Shown: positions 25,512 through 35,611, numbered from the stretch's first letter. The stretch: DNA of 64,000 nucleotides from Paraburkholderia megapolitana (GCF_007556815.1 NZ_CP041745.1:682001-746000), one strand, 5' to 3'. The notes: generated from the letters alone by a model not told the origin. Program-made: numbers and translations.

Positions 25512-25979
25512 TCAGTCGTCTGTCGTTGACACGCCGGTCGTCGTAGCTGGTCCGCGCCGCAATGCGGCGAGCACCGGTGGAGGAATGGCGGCAGGTCTGA
25601 ACGCAGCACGTTCGACGCAGCCGACCCGGATGTTGCCGGTGGCGAGCAGCGTGTCGTCGCGCCAGGCTTCCTGCGCGAAATCGACGGATGCGCGGCCAAG
25701 CCGCTCGACCCTGCTGATCACGGTGACGAGGTCGTCGAGCCGCGCCGGCGCCCGGTAATTGAGCGCGGTGCTGCACACGATGAACATCGTGCCGGTTTCG
25801 TCGGCGAGTTGCCGCTGGTCGATTCCGGATGCGCGCAACCATTCGGTGCGCGCACGCTCGAAAAACTTCAGGTAATTCGCCGAGTACACAATGCCGCCGG
25901 CATCGGTATCTTCGTAATACACCCGGATCGGCCACGTGAAGCCAATTTCCGTGCCGGGCTGGCTGCTGGACATATTCAT
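25512..25979 (-). CDS. ybgC: Tol-Pal-associated acyl-CoA thioesterase YbgC
   Basis: A 155-residue hotdog-fold thioesterase of the 4-HBT group: WPIRVYYEDTDAGGIVYSANYLKFFERARTEWLR contains the catalytic Asp and the YxNYxxFFE region typical of YbgC. It hydrolyses acyl-CoA or acyl-ACP and is genetically linked to tol genes in many proteobacteria. Start codons at 25979 and 25988 are both possible; neither has a convincing ribosome site. It is the first gene in the tol-pal direction and lies about 90 bases after ydfG. Confidence 0.93.
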   Translation of the reverse strand: MNMSSSQPGTEIGFTWPIRVYYEDTDAGGIVYSANYLKFFERARTEWLRASGIDQRQLADETGTMFIVCSTALNYRAPARLDDLVTVISRVERLGRASVDFAQEAWRDDTLLATGNIRVGCVERAAFRPAAIPPPVLAALRRGPATTTGVSTTDD

Positions 25980-26070
25980 GCCGCGCATTTTACCGGAACG
26001 CAGACGCGCCTCGCGATTTGTCACGATTTGTTCTTTTTCCGGTCGCCACACGCACGCGCGGCGCGAACGC

Positions 26071-26817
26071 TCAGCCGCGATGAACCGACAGCCCCGCAAA
26101 CGACTGGGCAACCGGCATCAGCTCGATCGTGTTGATGTTCACGTGGGCGGGCCGCGTGGCGATCCAGTAGATCGATTCCGCGATGTCTTCGGCTGTCAGC
26201 GGCTGGACGTTCTGGTAGACATTCGCCGCCTTCTGGTCGTCGCCGCGGAAACGCACGTTTGAAAATTCGGTGCCGCCGCACAGCCCCGGCTCGACATCGG
26301 TGACGCGCACCGCGGTGCCGGTCAGATCGGCGCGCAGGTTCAGGCTGAACTGCCGCACGAACGCCTTGGTCGCGCCGTAGACGTTGCCGCCCGGATACGG
26401 CCAGTTGGCCGCCGCGGAACCCAGGTTGAACACGTGCCCGCGGTTACGCTCCACCATGCCCGGCAGCAGCGCCCGCGTGACCTGCACAAGGCCGGTGCAG
26501 TTTGTGTCGATCATCGTTTGCCAGTCGTCCAGCACGGCGCGCTGGGCGGGTTCCAGGCCGAGCGCGAGGCCGGCGTTGTTGACCAGCACGTCGATGGCTG
26601 CGAACTCCGGCGGCAGCGCGGCGGGCGCGGCTTCGACGGCGGCGCGGTCGCGCACGTCGAGTTCGAACGGCAGGAGGCGCTCGCCCAGCTCGTCGGCGAG
26701 CGCTTGCAGGCGGTCCTTGCGGCGCGCGGTGGCGACGACCCGATGGCCGCCGTTGACGAACGCCCTTGCAATAGCGGCGCCGAACCCTGCGGACGCGCCT
26801 GTGACGAACACGATCAT
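26071..26817 (-). CDS. ydfG: NADP-dependent 3-hydroxy acid dehydrogenase (SDR, YdfG-type)
   Basis: A 248-residue short-chain dehydrogenase, the same length as E. coli YdfG and very similar to it. It has the dinucleotide site TGASAGFG (residues 6-13), an NNAG stretch (80-83) and the catalytic triad S134, Y147 and K151 (YGATK). The C-terminal VNINTIELMPVAQSFAGLSVHRG matches YdfG almost residue for residue. YdfG acts on L-allo-threonine and 3-hydroxy acids and also reduces malonic semialdehyde. It is transcribed away from glyA across a 470-base gap and runs in the ybgC-tol direction. Confidence 0.95.
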   Translation of the reverse strand: MIVFVTGASAGFGAAIARAFVNGGHRVVATARRKDRLQALADELGERLLPFELDVRDRAAVEAAPAALPPEFAAIDVLVNNAGLALGLEPAQRAVLDDWQTMIDTNCTGLVQVTRALLPGMVERNRGHVFNLGSAAANWPYPGGNVYGATKAFVRQFSLNLRADLTGTAVRVTDVEPGLCGGTEFSNVRFRGDDQKAANVYQNVQPLTAEDIAESIYWIATRPAHVNINTIELMPVAQSFAGLSVHRG

Positions 26818-27287
26818 TGCTGCTCCATGGTCGGAAAGATGGAAAGGGCATCAGCCTACTTCCAATGCGGCGCTGCGGCAAGGACGAGGAGCGGCCCGTC
26901 TGCCGTGTGCGCTGGCGCCGAAGCGCCGTCCCGTGGGGCTTGCAGCGGCATGGGGCGTTGCCGGCTGGCGCTCGCCCGCTGTTGCCTATTGGTGCAGGTT
27001 CCAATAAACTAACGCGCTCAATCCTGCGTGACTGGCGATAGAACCCTTCTGGGTTCAAAGGTGGAACAACCCACCGTGAAGCGCAGGGTGCCGTTTTGCC
27101 GTTCGCCTGGGCAGCCGTGATCCGCGCGTCGTAGTCTGGCGCCGCCGGTGGCTGTCCTGCCTCGCGTGTGCGGCGCTCCTTCTCCGCCATGTCAAGGCTG
27201 GCCCAGCCGCCAGCAGCGCTGCGTATCCGCTACGCTTATCCCGCGCAATCCGGTCAACCTGAACTGAACTCACTCAACGGAACCCGT
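26818..27287. other. Divergent intergenic region between ydfG and glyA
   Basis: No convincing gene lies in these 470 bases. Close to glyA there are two adjacent short hairpins: arms 27041-27046/27051-27056 (loop TTCT) and 27060-27064/27071-27075 (loop AACAAC). They could form a leader structure for glyA but lack a run of U, so they are not terminators. The ribosome site before glyA (ACGGA) is weak. The sequence TTCCAATAAACTAACG near 27000 may belong to the glyA promoter. Confidence 0.4.
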
Positions 27288-28535
<1,248 letters not shown>

Positions 28536-28541
28536 GCGATC

Positions 28542-29033
28542 ATGCGCTGCCCCTTCTGTCGGCATGACGATACGCAGGTCGTGGATTCCCGCGTGTCGGA
28601 AGACGGCGCGGCAATCCGTCGGCGGCGTCGCTGTTCGGCCTGCGACAAGCGTTTTACGACGTACGAGCGGACCGAACTGGCGTTGCCGGCGGTCGTCAAG
28701 AAGGATGGCAGCCGCAGGGAGTTCGACCGCCGCAAGATCGTCGCGAGCATGCAGCTCGCGTTGAGAAAGCGGCCGGTCGCCGCCGAGGCAATCGATACGG
28801 CAGTCGCCCGCATCGAATATCAACTGCTCGGCAGCGGCGAGCGTGAAGTGCGCAGCGAACGGCTCGGCGAACTCGTGATGAACGAGTTGCGTGCGCTCGA
28901 TACGATTGCGTATGTGCGCTTTGCTTCTGTGTACCGACGCTTCGAAGACGTGTCCGAATTCGAGGACGTGATCGAGGAATTCCGCCGCGCTTCATCGCCT
29001 CCTGCTCCCGTCAAGTCTTCGCGCAAGCGCTGA
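28542..29033 (+). CDS. nrdR: Transcriptional repressor NrdR
   Basis: A 163-residue repressor of ribonucleotide reductase genes. The zinc ribbon uses C3, C6, C31 and C34 (MRCPFC and CSAC), followed by an ATP-cone domain (about 49-140) with the typical [16 protein letters not shown] sequence. It binds NrdR boxes when dATP is bound. It starts 6 bases after glyA, so both are probably co-expressed. Length and motifs are standard; the C-terminus ([10 protein letters not shown]) is a little basic. Confidence 0.97.
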   Translation: MRCPFCRHDDTQVVDSRVSEDGAAIRRRRRCSACDKRFTTYERTELALPAVVKKDGSRREFDRRKIVASMQLALRKRPVAAEAIDTAVARIEYQLLGSGEREVRSERLGELVMNELRALDTIAYVRFASVYRRFEDVSEFEDVIEEFRRASSPPAPVKSSRKR

Positions 29034-29151
29034 CTGTTCCGCTCAGTTCCTCTCACTCCCCCTCGCTACCTGGCCGTTCGGTCGATTGTCGCGTTTCGCA
29101 TGGGTCGCTAGATTGACTGTGTTCTTCGGACCAGTCAGGAGTGAGTGACCC

Positions 29152-29718
29152 ATGACCCCCCATGTTTTTCCGCCGCAAGCGTACGGCGGCTTCACGCTTG
29201 CCGAAATGCTCGTCGTCGTCTCGCTGCTTGCCGCGCTTGCGGTTCTGGCTACGCCATCGTTTGTCGCGTGGCACGTGCGCGATCAGGTCGACGCCCGGGC
29301 GCGCGCGATGCTCTCCACACTCACCTACGCACGCAGCGAAGCGCTGCGGCGCGGCGTGCGCGTCACGGTGTGTCGCATCGATAGCGCGCATCGCTGTTTG
29401 CCGGTCGGCGAAGCCTGCCGCAGCGGTACCCTGGACTGGTCGTGCGGCTGGGCCGTGATGGCCGAGCAACCGGGTTCGACGGTGCTGTCCGCGTTGCGTG
29501 TGCAGCCGGGTCTCGCTGCAGTGAGCGTGAACGGCACCCTCAGCAATCTCACGTTCACGCCGCCGGCGGGACAGGTGATCGGCGGCTTTCGCAACTTCGA
29601 TGTCGCGCCGCGTTCGATATTGCGCGCTACTCAGGGTAACAACTGGCGGCGTTGCATCAGGATTGCCGCCGGCGGTCGACCGCGTATTTCCGACGGTGCT
29701 TGTGGAGCTGCATCATGA
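29152..29718 (+). CDS. GspH/FimT-type minor pilin (type IV pilus)
   Basis: The 188-residue product carries a class-III prepilin signal: short leader ending YGG, then FTLAEMLVVVSLLAALAVLATPSF, with cleavage between G and F and E at position 5 of the mature protein. The C-terminal region fits a GspH/FimT pseudopilin. It opens a cluster of minor pilins whose stop and start codons overlap. It would be cut by PilD in the inner membrane and sit near the pilus tip. The name fimT is likely from order but not assigned with certainty. Confidence 0.85.
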   Translation: MTPHVFPPQAYGGFTLAEMLVVVSLLAALAVLATPSFVAWHVRDQVDARARAMLSTLTYARSEALRRGVRVTVCRIDSAHRCLPVGEACRSGTLDWSCGWAVMAEQPGSTVLSALRVQPGLAAVSVNGTLSNLTFTPPAGQVIGGFRNFDVAPRSILRATQGNNWRRCIRIAAGGRPRISDGACGAAS

Positions 29719-30137
29719 GCCGGCGCGAACACGCTGCATGTCGCGGCAATTCGCTACTCGAAGTGATGCTGGCGGTTGCCTTGATGGCCGTCACGGTACT
29801 CGGCTTGACGGCCACGCAATGGTGGACCGCGGGTGAGGCGAAAGCGGTCACGCTGCGCGAACACGCGGCGATGATCTCGGACGCGGTGGCTGAAACGGCG
29901 CGCGCCAACGTGCCTGAAGACACAGCGTTGTCGCAATGGAAGGTGCTCGCTGCGCGTTTGTTCCCACAGGGCGAGGTGTCGATTCGCGATCAACGCGCTG
30001 GAGCCGCGGTGGCACAGGTCACATGGCTGCCGCCTGCGCCTTCGGTGCGTGGCGAGGTAATTGATATGCCCGAGTCTTGCGGCGGCATGGCGGTACCGCC
30101 GCGGACCGCCTGTGTCGCGATCGCGTTCACCCGATGA
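29715..30137 (+). CDS. pilV: PilV-type minor pilin
   Basis: A 140-residue prepilin with the leader MSRREHAACRGNSLLEVMLA: cleavage after G, then N-S-L-L-E with the conserved E5, followed by AVALMAVTVLGLTATQWW. The ATG overlaps the upstream stop (ATGA). In Pseudomonas the gene at this place is pilV. The assignment rests on order and the prepilin features, and the mature domain is short. It is co-transcribed with the neighbouring pilin genes. Confidence 0.8.
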   Translation: MSRREHAACRGNSLLEVMLAVALMAVTVLGLTATQWWTAGEAKAVTLREHAAMISDAVAETARANVPEDTALSQWKVLAARLFPQGEVSIRDQRAGAAVAQVTWLPPAPSVRGEVIDMPESCGGMAVPPRTACVAIAFTR

Positions 30138-30940
30138 CCGTAGCAAGATTCCGCTCGCGCGGTCACACGCTGCTGGAGTTGATGATTGCCGCCGCACTCG
30201 GTCTCGTCGTGGTGGCCGGCGCTGTCTCCATGTACCGCTCACAGCGTGTCGCGTTCGTGCGCGCAACCGATGCGCTGCGGATACACGACGCCGGAACGAC
30301 CGCGCTCGCACTGATCGCCGCGCAGGTCCGCATGGCCGGCTTCGTGCCCGCCGATATGGCGCCGGCCGATACGTCAGCCGGGTTGTTCGGTTGCTCGGGC
30401 GCACGCACGGTTGGCAGCTTCGAGAGTCGCAGTTGCGAAACGGTGAGCACGCATTCGGACGGCATCGCGGTGCGTTACATCGGCGACACGATATCGACAT
30501 GGCCATCGTCGACCGGTCGACCCACTGACTGTCTCGGCCAGAGCGTGACCACCGACGCAGCCGGAAGCGATCCGCAGCGCATACCGATCGTCAACCGCTT
30601 CCATGCGAGAACCGGCAGCGCCGGCGAACCGGAACTGTATTGCGACGGCAGTGGCCGACCGGGCGTGGCGCAACCGCTGGTGGAAGGTGTCGAAGGATTG
30701 CGGGTTCGCTACTGGCTGAAGGACGCGCACACCGCGCTCGATGCTTCCGCTATCGCGCGGGATCAATGGCAACAGATCGTCGCCGTGGACCTGTGTGTGC
30801 TGGTGCGTGGCGCACCGCTCGGGCGCCGCACGCGCTATGTCGATTGCGACGGCGTGTCGACGCTCGCGACAGATACGCGTGTGCGGCAGGCGTTCTGGCG
30901 GCGCGTCGCAGTTCGCAACCAGGCGCGCAGGCCGTCATGA
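30134..30940 (+). CDS. pilW: PilW-type minor pilin
   Basis: A 268-residue prepilin-like protein. Its leader ends in RG, then HTLLELMIAAALGLVVVAGAVSMYRSQ, with the conserved E5. The long C-terminal part has the cysteines expected of PilW (FGCSG, ESRSCETVS, TDCLGQ, LYCDGS and DLCVLV). It overlaps the pilV stop by four bases and the pilX start overlaps its stop in turn. PilW is needed for assembly of the tip complex. Confidence 0.82.
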   Translation: MTVARFRSRGHTLLELMIAAALGLVVVAGAVSMYRSQRVAFVRATDALRIHDAGTTALALIAAQVRMAGFVPADMAPADTSAGLFGCSGARTVGSFESRSCETVSTHSDGIAVRYIGDTISTWPSSTGRPTDCLGQSVTTDAAGSDPQRIPIVNRFHARTGSAGEPELYCDGSGRPGVAQPLVEGVEGLRVRYWLKDAHTALDASAIARDQWQQIVAVDLCVLVRGAPLGRRTRYVDCDGVSTLATDTRVRQAFWRRVAVRNQARRPS

Positions 30941-31461
30941 CACGCGATACCCGAACGCGACGAAGCTACCGGGCGCGTAGCCGGTCGCATGGCGTTGCAC
31001 TACCTGTCGTCCTGATGCTGTCGTCGATGATGCTCGTCACATCGGCGGCGTGGTTCGAGACGTCGCTCGCGAGCGCACGCGGTACCGCGAATACGCAGGG
31101 CCATCTGCAGGCATTTCATGCTGCCGATGCGGCGCTCGCCCTATGTGCGCAGATGACGCTGGCGAACACGGCCACTGCGTTGCCGGACGTCGCGGGCGAA
31201 CCCGAGGGCTGGCGGCGTGCCGCGACCTTCGAGGCGGGCGTGCAAACCCCGGTAGCGCAATGGCCCGGGTCGGTGCGACCGCCGCAATGTCTGATCGAAG
31301 GATGGCAGCTTGCAACACGCCCCGAGGCACGCGCATGGCTGATCACTGCGCGCGGCTTTGGCGCGACGCTGGCATCGCAGGCATGGATGCAACTGACACT
31401 CGTGGTCGACGACGGGCGCACGGAGCGCCACTGGCGGCAGGTCGTCGCACGTCCCTTTTGA
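30937..31461 (+). CDS. pilX: PilX-type minor pilin-like protein
   Basis: A 174-residue protein with a basic N-terminus (TRDTRTRRSYRARSRSHGVALPVVLMLSSMMLV) in which G-V-A-L-P replaces the usual F-T-L-L-E prepilin start. That form is typical of PilX. The ATG overlaps the pilW stop. The remaining domain includes LQAFHAADAALALCAQM, which resembles the start of the PilX mature region. Functional assignment follows order and these features. Confidence 0.78.
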   Translation: MTRDTRTRRSYRARSRSHGVALPVVLMLSSMMLVTSAAWFETSLASARGTANTQGHLQAFHAADAALALCAQMTLANTATALPDVAGEPEGWRRAATFEAGVQTPVAQWPGSVRPPQCLIEGWQLATRPEARAWLITARGFGATLASQAWMQLTLVVDDGRTERHWRQVVARPF

Positions 31462-31480
31462 ACGGCGAGACAACCTTCTT

Positions 31481-31906
31481 ATGACCTCACGGATCCACGC
31501 CTTCACGCTGCTCGAACTGGTCATCGCGCTCGCTATTGCCGCGACGCTCGCGGTTTTCGCGGTGCCGGCGTATCGCAGTCAGATCGCGCGGACGCATCGA
31601 ACGGATGCCGCAGCCGCACTGTATCGCGCAGCCCAGTTCGTGGAGAACGATGCGGGCGGTGAGCGGAATGCGTTGCCTGTCGGTCTTGACCGCGCACCGC
31701 AGTTCGGCACCGCGCTGTATCGGCTTGGCGTGCTGCCGGCCAATGCGACGAACGGTGGCTATACGCTGGAGGCGGTACCCGTGGAGGATGGTCCGATGCA
31801 TGGCGATGCATGCGGCACGTTCGTGCTCGACGCGACCGGCGTGCGTGCGAATCGCAGCAGCAATCCGACAGCGCTCGCCGCAGACGAATGCTGGAATACG
31901 CGTTGA
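31481..31906 (+). CDS. pilE: Type IV pilin-like protein (PilE-type minor pilin)
   Basis: This 141-residue prepilin has a short leader (TSRIHA) and FTLLELVIALAIAATLAVFAVPAYRSQIAR with E5, then a C-terminal domain with a Cys pair (HGDACGTF...DECWNTR) framing the D-region. This is the usual layout of PilE-like minor pilins at the end of the fimT-pilVWX cluster. It begins 19 bases after pilX. In many proteobacteria a large pilY1 gene separates pilX and pilE; here it is absent. Confidence 0.82.
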   Translation: MTSRIHAFTLLELVIALAIAATLAVFAVPAYRSQIARTHRTDAAAALYRAAQFVENDAGGERNALPVGLDRAPQFGTALYRLGVLPANATNGGYTLEAVPVEDGPMHGDACGTFVLDATGVRANRSSNPTALAADECWNTR

Positions 31907-31934
31907 ACGAGCGCTGCTTAAGCGTTCAGCGGAG

Positions 31935-32402
31935 TTACGATCCGCGACCCGTGCGGCCGGATTTCGCCGCTGGCGCAGTATCGTCGTCGCTCTTCATCTG
32001 TTGCCATATGCGGTAAGCCTCCCACGCGGCAAACCCGAGTCCGCCCCATTTGAGCAGCGGTTTCGCACTGGCAAGCAGCGTAGAGCGCAGCGGTCTGGCG
32101 AGCAGGAGCGAAGCAAGCGAACTGATCAACGGATACTGCTTGAGCAGTGCGCCGATGCCCGCATTCGCACTCTTGCCTGCGCCCCAGCTCATTCCGCGGA
32201 GGCCCGGCAGCAGAAACTTGAGCCAGCTGAAATGCGAGACCGACTGACGTAGTTCTACCGTTGCCTGGGCGAATTCCATCCGTTCGATATCCGCGCGCAC
32301 GATCAGCAGTTCCTTGCGCAGTGCGCGCAGATGCGGCGAACTCAATTCTTTTGCGCCGGAATGCTGGCTGCGAAAGGCGGTGTCCGGACGGGGCTGGCTC
32401 AT
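31935..32402 (-). CDS. DUF3318-like membrane-associated protein
   Basis: A 155-residue protein with an N-terminal charged helix (LRALRKELLIVRADIERMEFAQATVELRQSV), one or two weak hydrophobic stretches (GLRGMSWGAGKSANAGIGALL and ISSLASLLLARPL) and LKWGGLGFAAWEAYRIWQQ near the end. This matches the DUF3318 pattern I know from Burkholderiaceae, though I could not verify the family. It is the last gene of the DUF883-holin-DUF3318 block, in the place taken by yqjK in E. coli. Probably linked to membrane or stationary-phase stress; function open. Confidence 0.65.
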   Translation of the reverse strand: MSQPRPDTAFRSQHSGAKELSSPHLRALRKELLIVRADIERMEFAQATVELRQSVSHFSWLKFLLPGLRGMSWGAGKSANAGIGALLKQYPLISSLASLLLARPLRSTLLASAKPLLKWGGLGFAAWEAYRIWQQMKSDDDTAPAAKSGRTGRGS

Positions 32403-32462
32403 GAGATCTCGATAGCGATGGCGGTGGAGAAATGACGGAAGCGGGCGGCGTACTCGCCGGCT

Positions 32463-32846
32463 TTATTGCTTGCGGAAGACGTCGCGGTCCTTTTCGAATT
32501 CCTTCAGCGTCGCTTCGAATATGATCGGCGCGTTGCGCAAACCGCTGCGTGCGCGCAATGCGCAGAACAACGCGGCGAGCGCATAGACCAGCGTAATGCC
32601 GGCGAGCGCCTGCCAGCGCCAGGTGTCCCAGAAAGCGATGGCCACGAGCGCCGTCAGTGCGATCAGCGCCATGGTAGCGAGCATCATGGCCGCGAGCCCG
32701 AGGAAGAGCACCGCCAGCAGGCGGTCTTTCTCCTCGCTCAGTTCGATGCCGATCAGCTCGAGGCGCGTCTGGAGGATGGAGAATACGGAGCCGAGAAGGC
32801 GGCGCAATGGCCCGTGCTCAGCGCGCGTGTGGGTATCGATCGTCAT
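32463..32846 (-). CDS. Phage-holin-family (YqjE-like) membrane protein
   Basis: A 127-residue protein with two membrane helices (residues 44-70 and 78-96) in the PF07332 holin-X/YqjE pattern: LRRLLGSVFSILQTRLELIGIELSEEKDRLLAVL, then the helices and a C-terminal charged tail (FEKDRDVFRKQ). Despite its domain name it is not a prophage gene here; it sits in the yqjDE-like operon with the DUF883 gene upstream. Such proteins are thought to associate with the membrane under stress. Confidence 0.8.
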   Translation of the reverse strand: MTIDTHTRAEHGPLRRLLGSVFSILQTRLELIGIELSEEKDRLLAVLFLGLAAMMLATMALIALTALVAIAFWDTWRWQALAGITLVYALAALFCALRARSGLRNAPIIFEATLKEFEKDRDVFRKQ

Positions 32847-32960
32847 GGCCTAAGCGCGTTGCGCGTGCAGATGCACCAGAAGGAGTCGACCGGCGCGCGC
32901 CGGTCGACTGGTATGTGAGTTGCCGTGAGCGGCCGTCAGCCGCCGCACGCTGTCGCGTGC

Positions 32961-33263
32961 TTACTTGCGGTTGATCAGCAACCCGACCAGAACGCCGACG
33001 CCGGCTGCGATGCCGATCGACGCCCACGGATGTTCGTGTACGTAGTCGTCGGTGGCGCGCGCGGCCTTCTTGCCTTTCTCGACGACGACGACCTGCACGT
33101 CGGCGGCCTTTTCCTTTGCCTGCTTCAGACGCGACAGCGCCGTTTCGCGCAGTTCCGACGCGCGCTCTCCCGTTGCGCTTGCGGCCTGCTTCAACAGGTC
33201 TTCAGCGTCCGCGAGGACGGCTTTGATATCCGACATCAATCTCTCCTTGTTGACTTCCGACAT
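32961..33263 (-). CDS. ElaB/YqjD-family (DUF883) ribosome-associated membrane protein
   Basis: A 100-residue protein with an N-terminal amphipathic helix (KAVLADAEDLLKQAASATGERASELRETALSRLKQAKE) and the C-terminal anchor of DUF883: YVHEHPWASIGIAAGVGVLVGLLINRK. E. coli relatives YqjD and ElaB bind stationary-phase ribosomes to the inner membrane. GGGAG precedes the ATG at 33263; an alternative inner start at 33239 also has an AGGAG site. It heads the operon, which follows the E. coli yqjD-yqjE order. Confidence 0.88.
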   Translation of the reverse strand: MSEVNKERLMSDIKAVLADAEDLLKQAASATGERASELRETALSRLKQAKEKAADVQVVVVEKGKKAARATDDYVHEHPWASIGIAAGVGVLVGLLINRK

Positions 33264-33630
33264 TGACTGCTCCCTTCGTATCACGCCACGCGTGAATCGT
33301 AACCAAAGAAACGTCCGCTGGCGAGTGCGCTGGTCAACGCACTGTCTGGTGGGGTATGCACGAACTGTTCCCGTTGCTGTTTTCTGCGAACGACGGCTGC
33401 TAAAAAGCGCCCCTACAGCGTCGTTGCATTGATACGGCGGTTGATCCGCAGCTTGATGGAGTTGATCTGCCCCGTAAAGTTTCCCCCGCGCCGGCGAAAA
33501 TTACAAAAACTCATAAAGTTCTGACGCGATGTTTGTTCAACAGAACCGTGGCTTCCCGTATGCTTCAACTCTTTGCGAAGCTTGCGGGTACTATTCGCAA
33601 ATTCGTCCGTTCACTTCAAGGAGCTGCACC
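33264..33630. other. Divergent intergenic region before the peroxiredoxin gene
   Basis: The 367 bases hold no gene. The clearest element is a perfect inverted repeat, TTTGCGAA at 33572-33579 and TTCGCAAA at 33594-33601, with a 14-base spacer, about 30 bases before the peroxiredoxin ATG, placed to act as an operator or a leader hairpin. AAGGAG at 33618-33623 is the ribosome site. No firm promoter boxes were chosen. Confidence 0.45.
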
Positions 33631-34269
33631 ATGAGTCTGCGTCTCGGCGACATCGCACCAGATTTCGAACAGGATTCGAGCATCGGCCGCATCAGTTTCC
33701 ATGAATGGCTCGGCGACAGCTGGGGCGTTTTGTTCTCGCATCCCGCCGACTTCACGCCGGTCTGCACGACCGAACTCGGTCTGACGGCGAAGCTCGCGGG
33801 CGAATTCGAAAAGCGCAATGTGAAGACGATTGCGTTGTCGGTGGACAGCGCGGAATCGCATAAGGAATGGATCAAGGACATCAACGAAACCCAGGCGGCG
33901 AGCGTCGGCTTCCCGATTCTCGCGGACGGCGATCGCAAGGTTTCGGAACTCTACGACATGATTCACCCGAATGCGAACGAAACGCTGACGGTGCGCTCGC
34001 TGTTCGTGATCGATCCGAAGAAGAAGGTGCGCCTGATCATCACGTATCCGGCCAGCACCGGCCGTAACTTCGACGAAGTGCTGCGCGTGATCGATTCGCT
34101 GCAGCTCACCGACAACCATAAGGTCGCGACGCCGGGCAACTGGAAGCAGGGCGACGACGTGGTGATCGTTCCGTCGCTGAAGGACGAAGAGGAAATCAAG
34201 CAGCGGTTTCCGAAGGGCTACAAGGCGATACGCCCGTATCTGCGTCTCACGCCGCAGCCGAACAAGTAA
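33631..34269 (+). CDS. 1-Cys peroxiredoxin (Prx6 type)
   Basis: A 212-residue peroxidase with the peroxidatic C45 in HPADFTPVCTTELG and no other cysteine, so it belongs to the 1-Cys (Prx6) group, which needs an outside thiol for regeneration. The fold residues P38, T42 and the R of the C-terminal RPYLRLTPQ fit. It starts at 33631 with AAGGAG just upstream. It detoxifies peroxides and peroxynitrite. A strong terminator follows. Confidence 0.94.
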   Translation: MSLRLGDIAPDFEQDSSIGRISFHEWLGDSWGVLFSHPADFTPVCTTELGLTAKLAGEFEKRNVKTIALSVDSAESHKEWIKDINETQAASVGFPILADGDRKVSELYDMIHPNANETLTVRSLFVIDPKKKVRLIITYPASTGRNFDEVLRVIDSLQLTDNHKVATPGNWKQGDDVVIVPSLKDEEEIKQRFPKGYKAIRPYLRLTPQPNK

Positions 34270-34320
34270 CGCGGTTCGCGCGGCGCGGCCTGGCTTGGCC
34301 GCGCGGCAACCGGTACGAAA

Positions 34321-34348
34321 CAAAAACCCCGCGGATGCGGGGTTTTTG
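34321..34348. terminator. Bidirectional terminator between peroxiredoxin and gcdH
   Basis: A 12-base perfect stem (34321-34332 with 34337-34348) with the loop GGAT. The plus strand gives a run of five T on the 3' arm, and the minus strand reads the same kind of tail. It lies between two convergent genes and can serve both. Confidence 0.9.
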
Positions 34349-34375
34349 TTTGATGTGCTATCGCGACTACGCTGC

Positions 34376-35566
34376 TCAGAAGAACGCCTGAATCCCCGTC
34401 TGCGCGCGCCCCAGTATCAGCGCATGAATATCGTGCGTGCCTTCATACGTGTTGACGACCTCGAGGTTCACGAGGTGCCGCGCAATGCCGAACTCGTCCG
34501 AGATACCGTTGCCGCCAAGCATGTCGCGTGCGAGCCGCGCGATGTCGAGTGCCTTGCCGCACGAATTGCGCTTCATGATCGACGTGATCTCGACTGCAGC
34601 GGTGCCTTCGTCCTTCATCCTGCCGAGACGCAGCACGCCTTGCAGTCCGAGCGTGATCTCGGTTTGCATATCGGCAAGCTTCTTCTGGATCAACTGGTTG
34701 GCAGCGAGCGGCCGGCCGAACTGCTTGCGATCGAGCACATACTGCCGCGCGGTATGCCAGCAGGCTTCCGCGGCGCCGAGCGCGCCCCAGGCAATGCCGT
34801 AGCGCGCCGAATTCAGGCACGTGAACGGACCACGCAGACCGCTCACGTTCGGCATCAGGTTCTCGGCGGGGACGAACACTTCGTCGAGCACGATCTCGCC
34901 GGTGATCGACGAGCGCAGACCAACCTTGCCGTGGATGGCCGGTGCCGACAGACCCTTCCAGCCCTTCTCGAGAATGAAGCCGCGAATCGCGTCCTTGCCG
35001 TCCTCCTGGAGCTTGGCCCAGACGACGAACACGTCAGCGATCGGTGAGTTGGTGATCCACATCTTCGAGCCCGACAGCGAATAGCCGCCGTCGACCTTCT
35101 TCGCGCGCGTCACCATGCTGCCCGGGTCCGAGCCGTGATTCGGTTCGGTCAGGCCGAAGCAGCCGATCCATTCACCGGTGGCGAGCTTCGGCAGATATTT
35201 TTCCTTTTGCGCATCGGAGCCGAATTCGAAGATCGGCACCATCACGAGCGACGACTGCACCGACATCATCGAGCGATAGCCGGAGTCGATGCGTTCCACT
35301 TCACGCGCGATGAGCCCGTAGCTCACGTAGCTCAAACCGGGGCCACCGTACTGTTCGGGAATGGTCGGGCCGAGCAGACCGAGTTCGCCCATCTCGCGGA
35401 AGATGCTGGCATCGGTCTTCTCGTGACGGAACGCTTCGAGCACACGCGGCGCCAGTTTGTCTTGCGAATAGGCCTGGGCGGCGTCGCGCACCATGCGTTC
35501 TTCCCCGGTCAACTGCTGATCGAGCAACAGCGGATCTTCCCAATGAAACTGCGCGGCGTCGGCCAT
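34376..35566 (-). CDS. gcdH: Glutaryl-CoA dehydrogenase
   Basis: GcdH oxidises and decarboxylates glutaryl-CoA to crotonyl-CoA in lysine/tryptophan breakdown, passing electrons to ETF. The 396-residue protein has the FAD domain pattern: [16 protein letters not shown], the [16 protein letters not shown] segment and the catalytic glutamate E375 in [20 protein letters not shown]. Its length and pattern favour GcdH over the other acyl-CoA dehydrogenases. It starts at 35566 after AGGAG and runs away from the IclR gene across a perfect palindrome, so the regulator probably controls it. Confidence 0.95.
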   Translation of the reverse strand: MADAAQFHWEDPLLLDQQLTGEERMVRDAAQAYSQDKLAPRVLEAFRHEKTDASIFREMGELGLLGPTIPEQYGGPGLSYVSYGLIAREVERIDSGYRSMMSVQSSLVMVPIFEFGSDAQKEKYLPKLATGEWIGCFGLTEPNHGSDPGSMVTRAKKVDGGYSLSGSKMWITNSPIADVFVVWAKLQEDGKDAIRGFILEKGWKGLSAPAIHGKVGLRSSITGEIVLDEVFVPAENLMPNVSGLRGPFTCLNSARYGIAWGALGAAEACWHTARQYVLDRKQFGRPLAANQLIQKKLADMQTEITLGLQGVLRLGRMKDEGTAAVEITSIMKRNSCGKALDIARLARDMLGGNGISDEFGIARHLVNLEVVNTYEGTHDIHALILGRAQTGIQAFF

Positions 35567-35594
35567 GATGCGACTCTCCTGTTCCTTGACTTTA

Positions 35595-35611
35595 GTTCCG
35601 CTATGCGGAAC
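35595..35611. promoter_or_regulatory. Perfect 17-bp palindrome, IclR-type operator candidate
   Basis: GTTCCGC-TAT-GCGGAAC lies in the short gap between gcdH and the divergent IclR gene. It resembles the TTCCGC/GCGGAA boxes described for IclR-family regulators. Its place suggests binding by the IclR product to control both promoters. Confidence 0.7.

Noticed and set aside
32463..32846. Holin-type gene as a sign of a prophage
   Set aside because: It is in the YqjDE-like operon with no lysin, capsid or integrase genes around.
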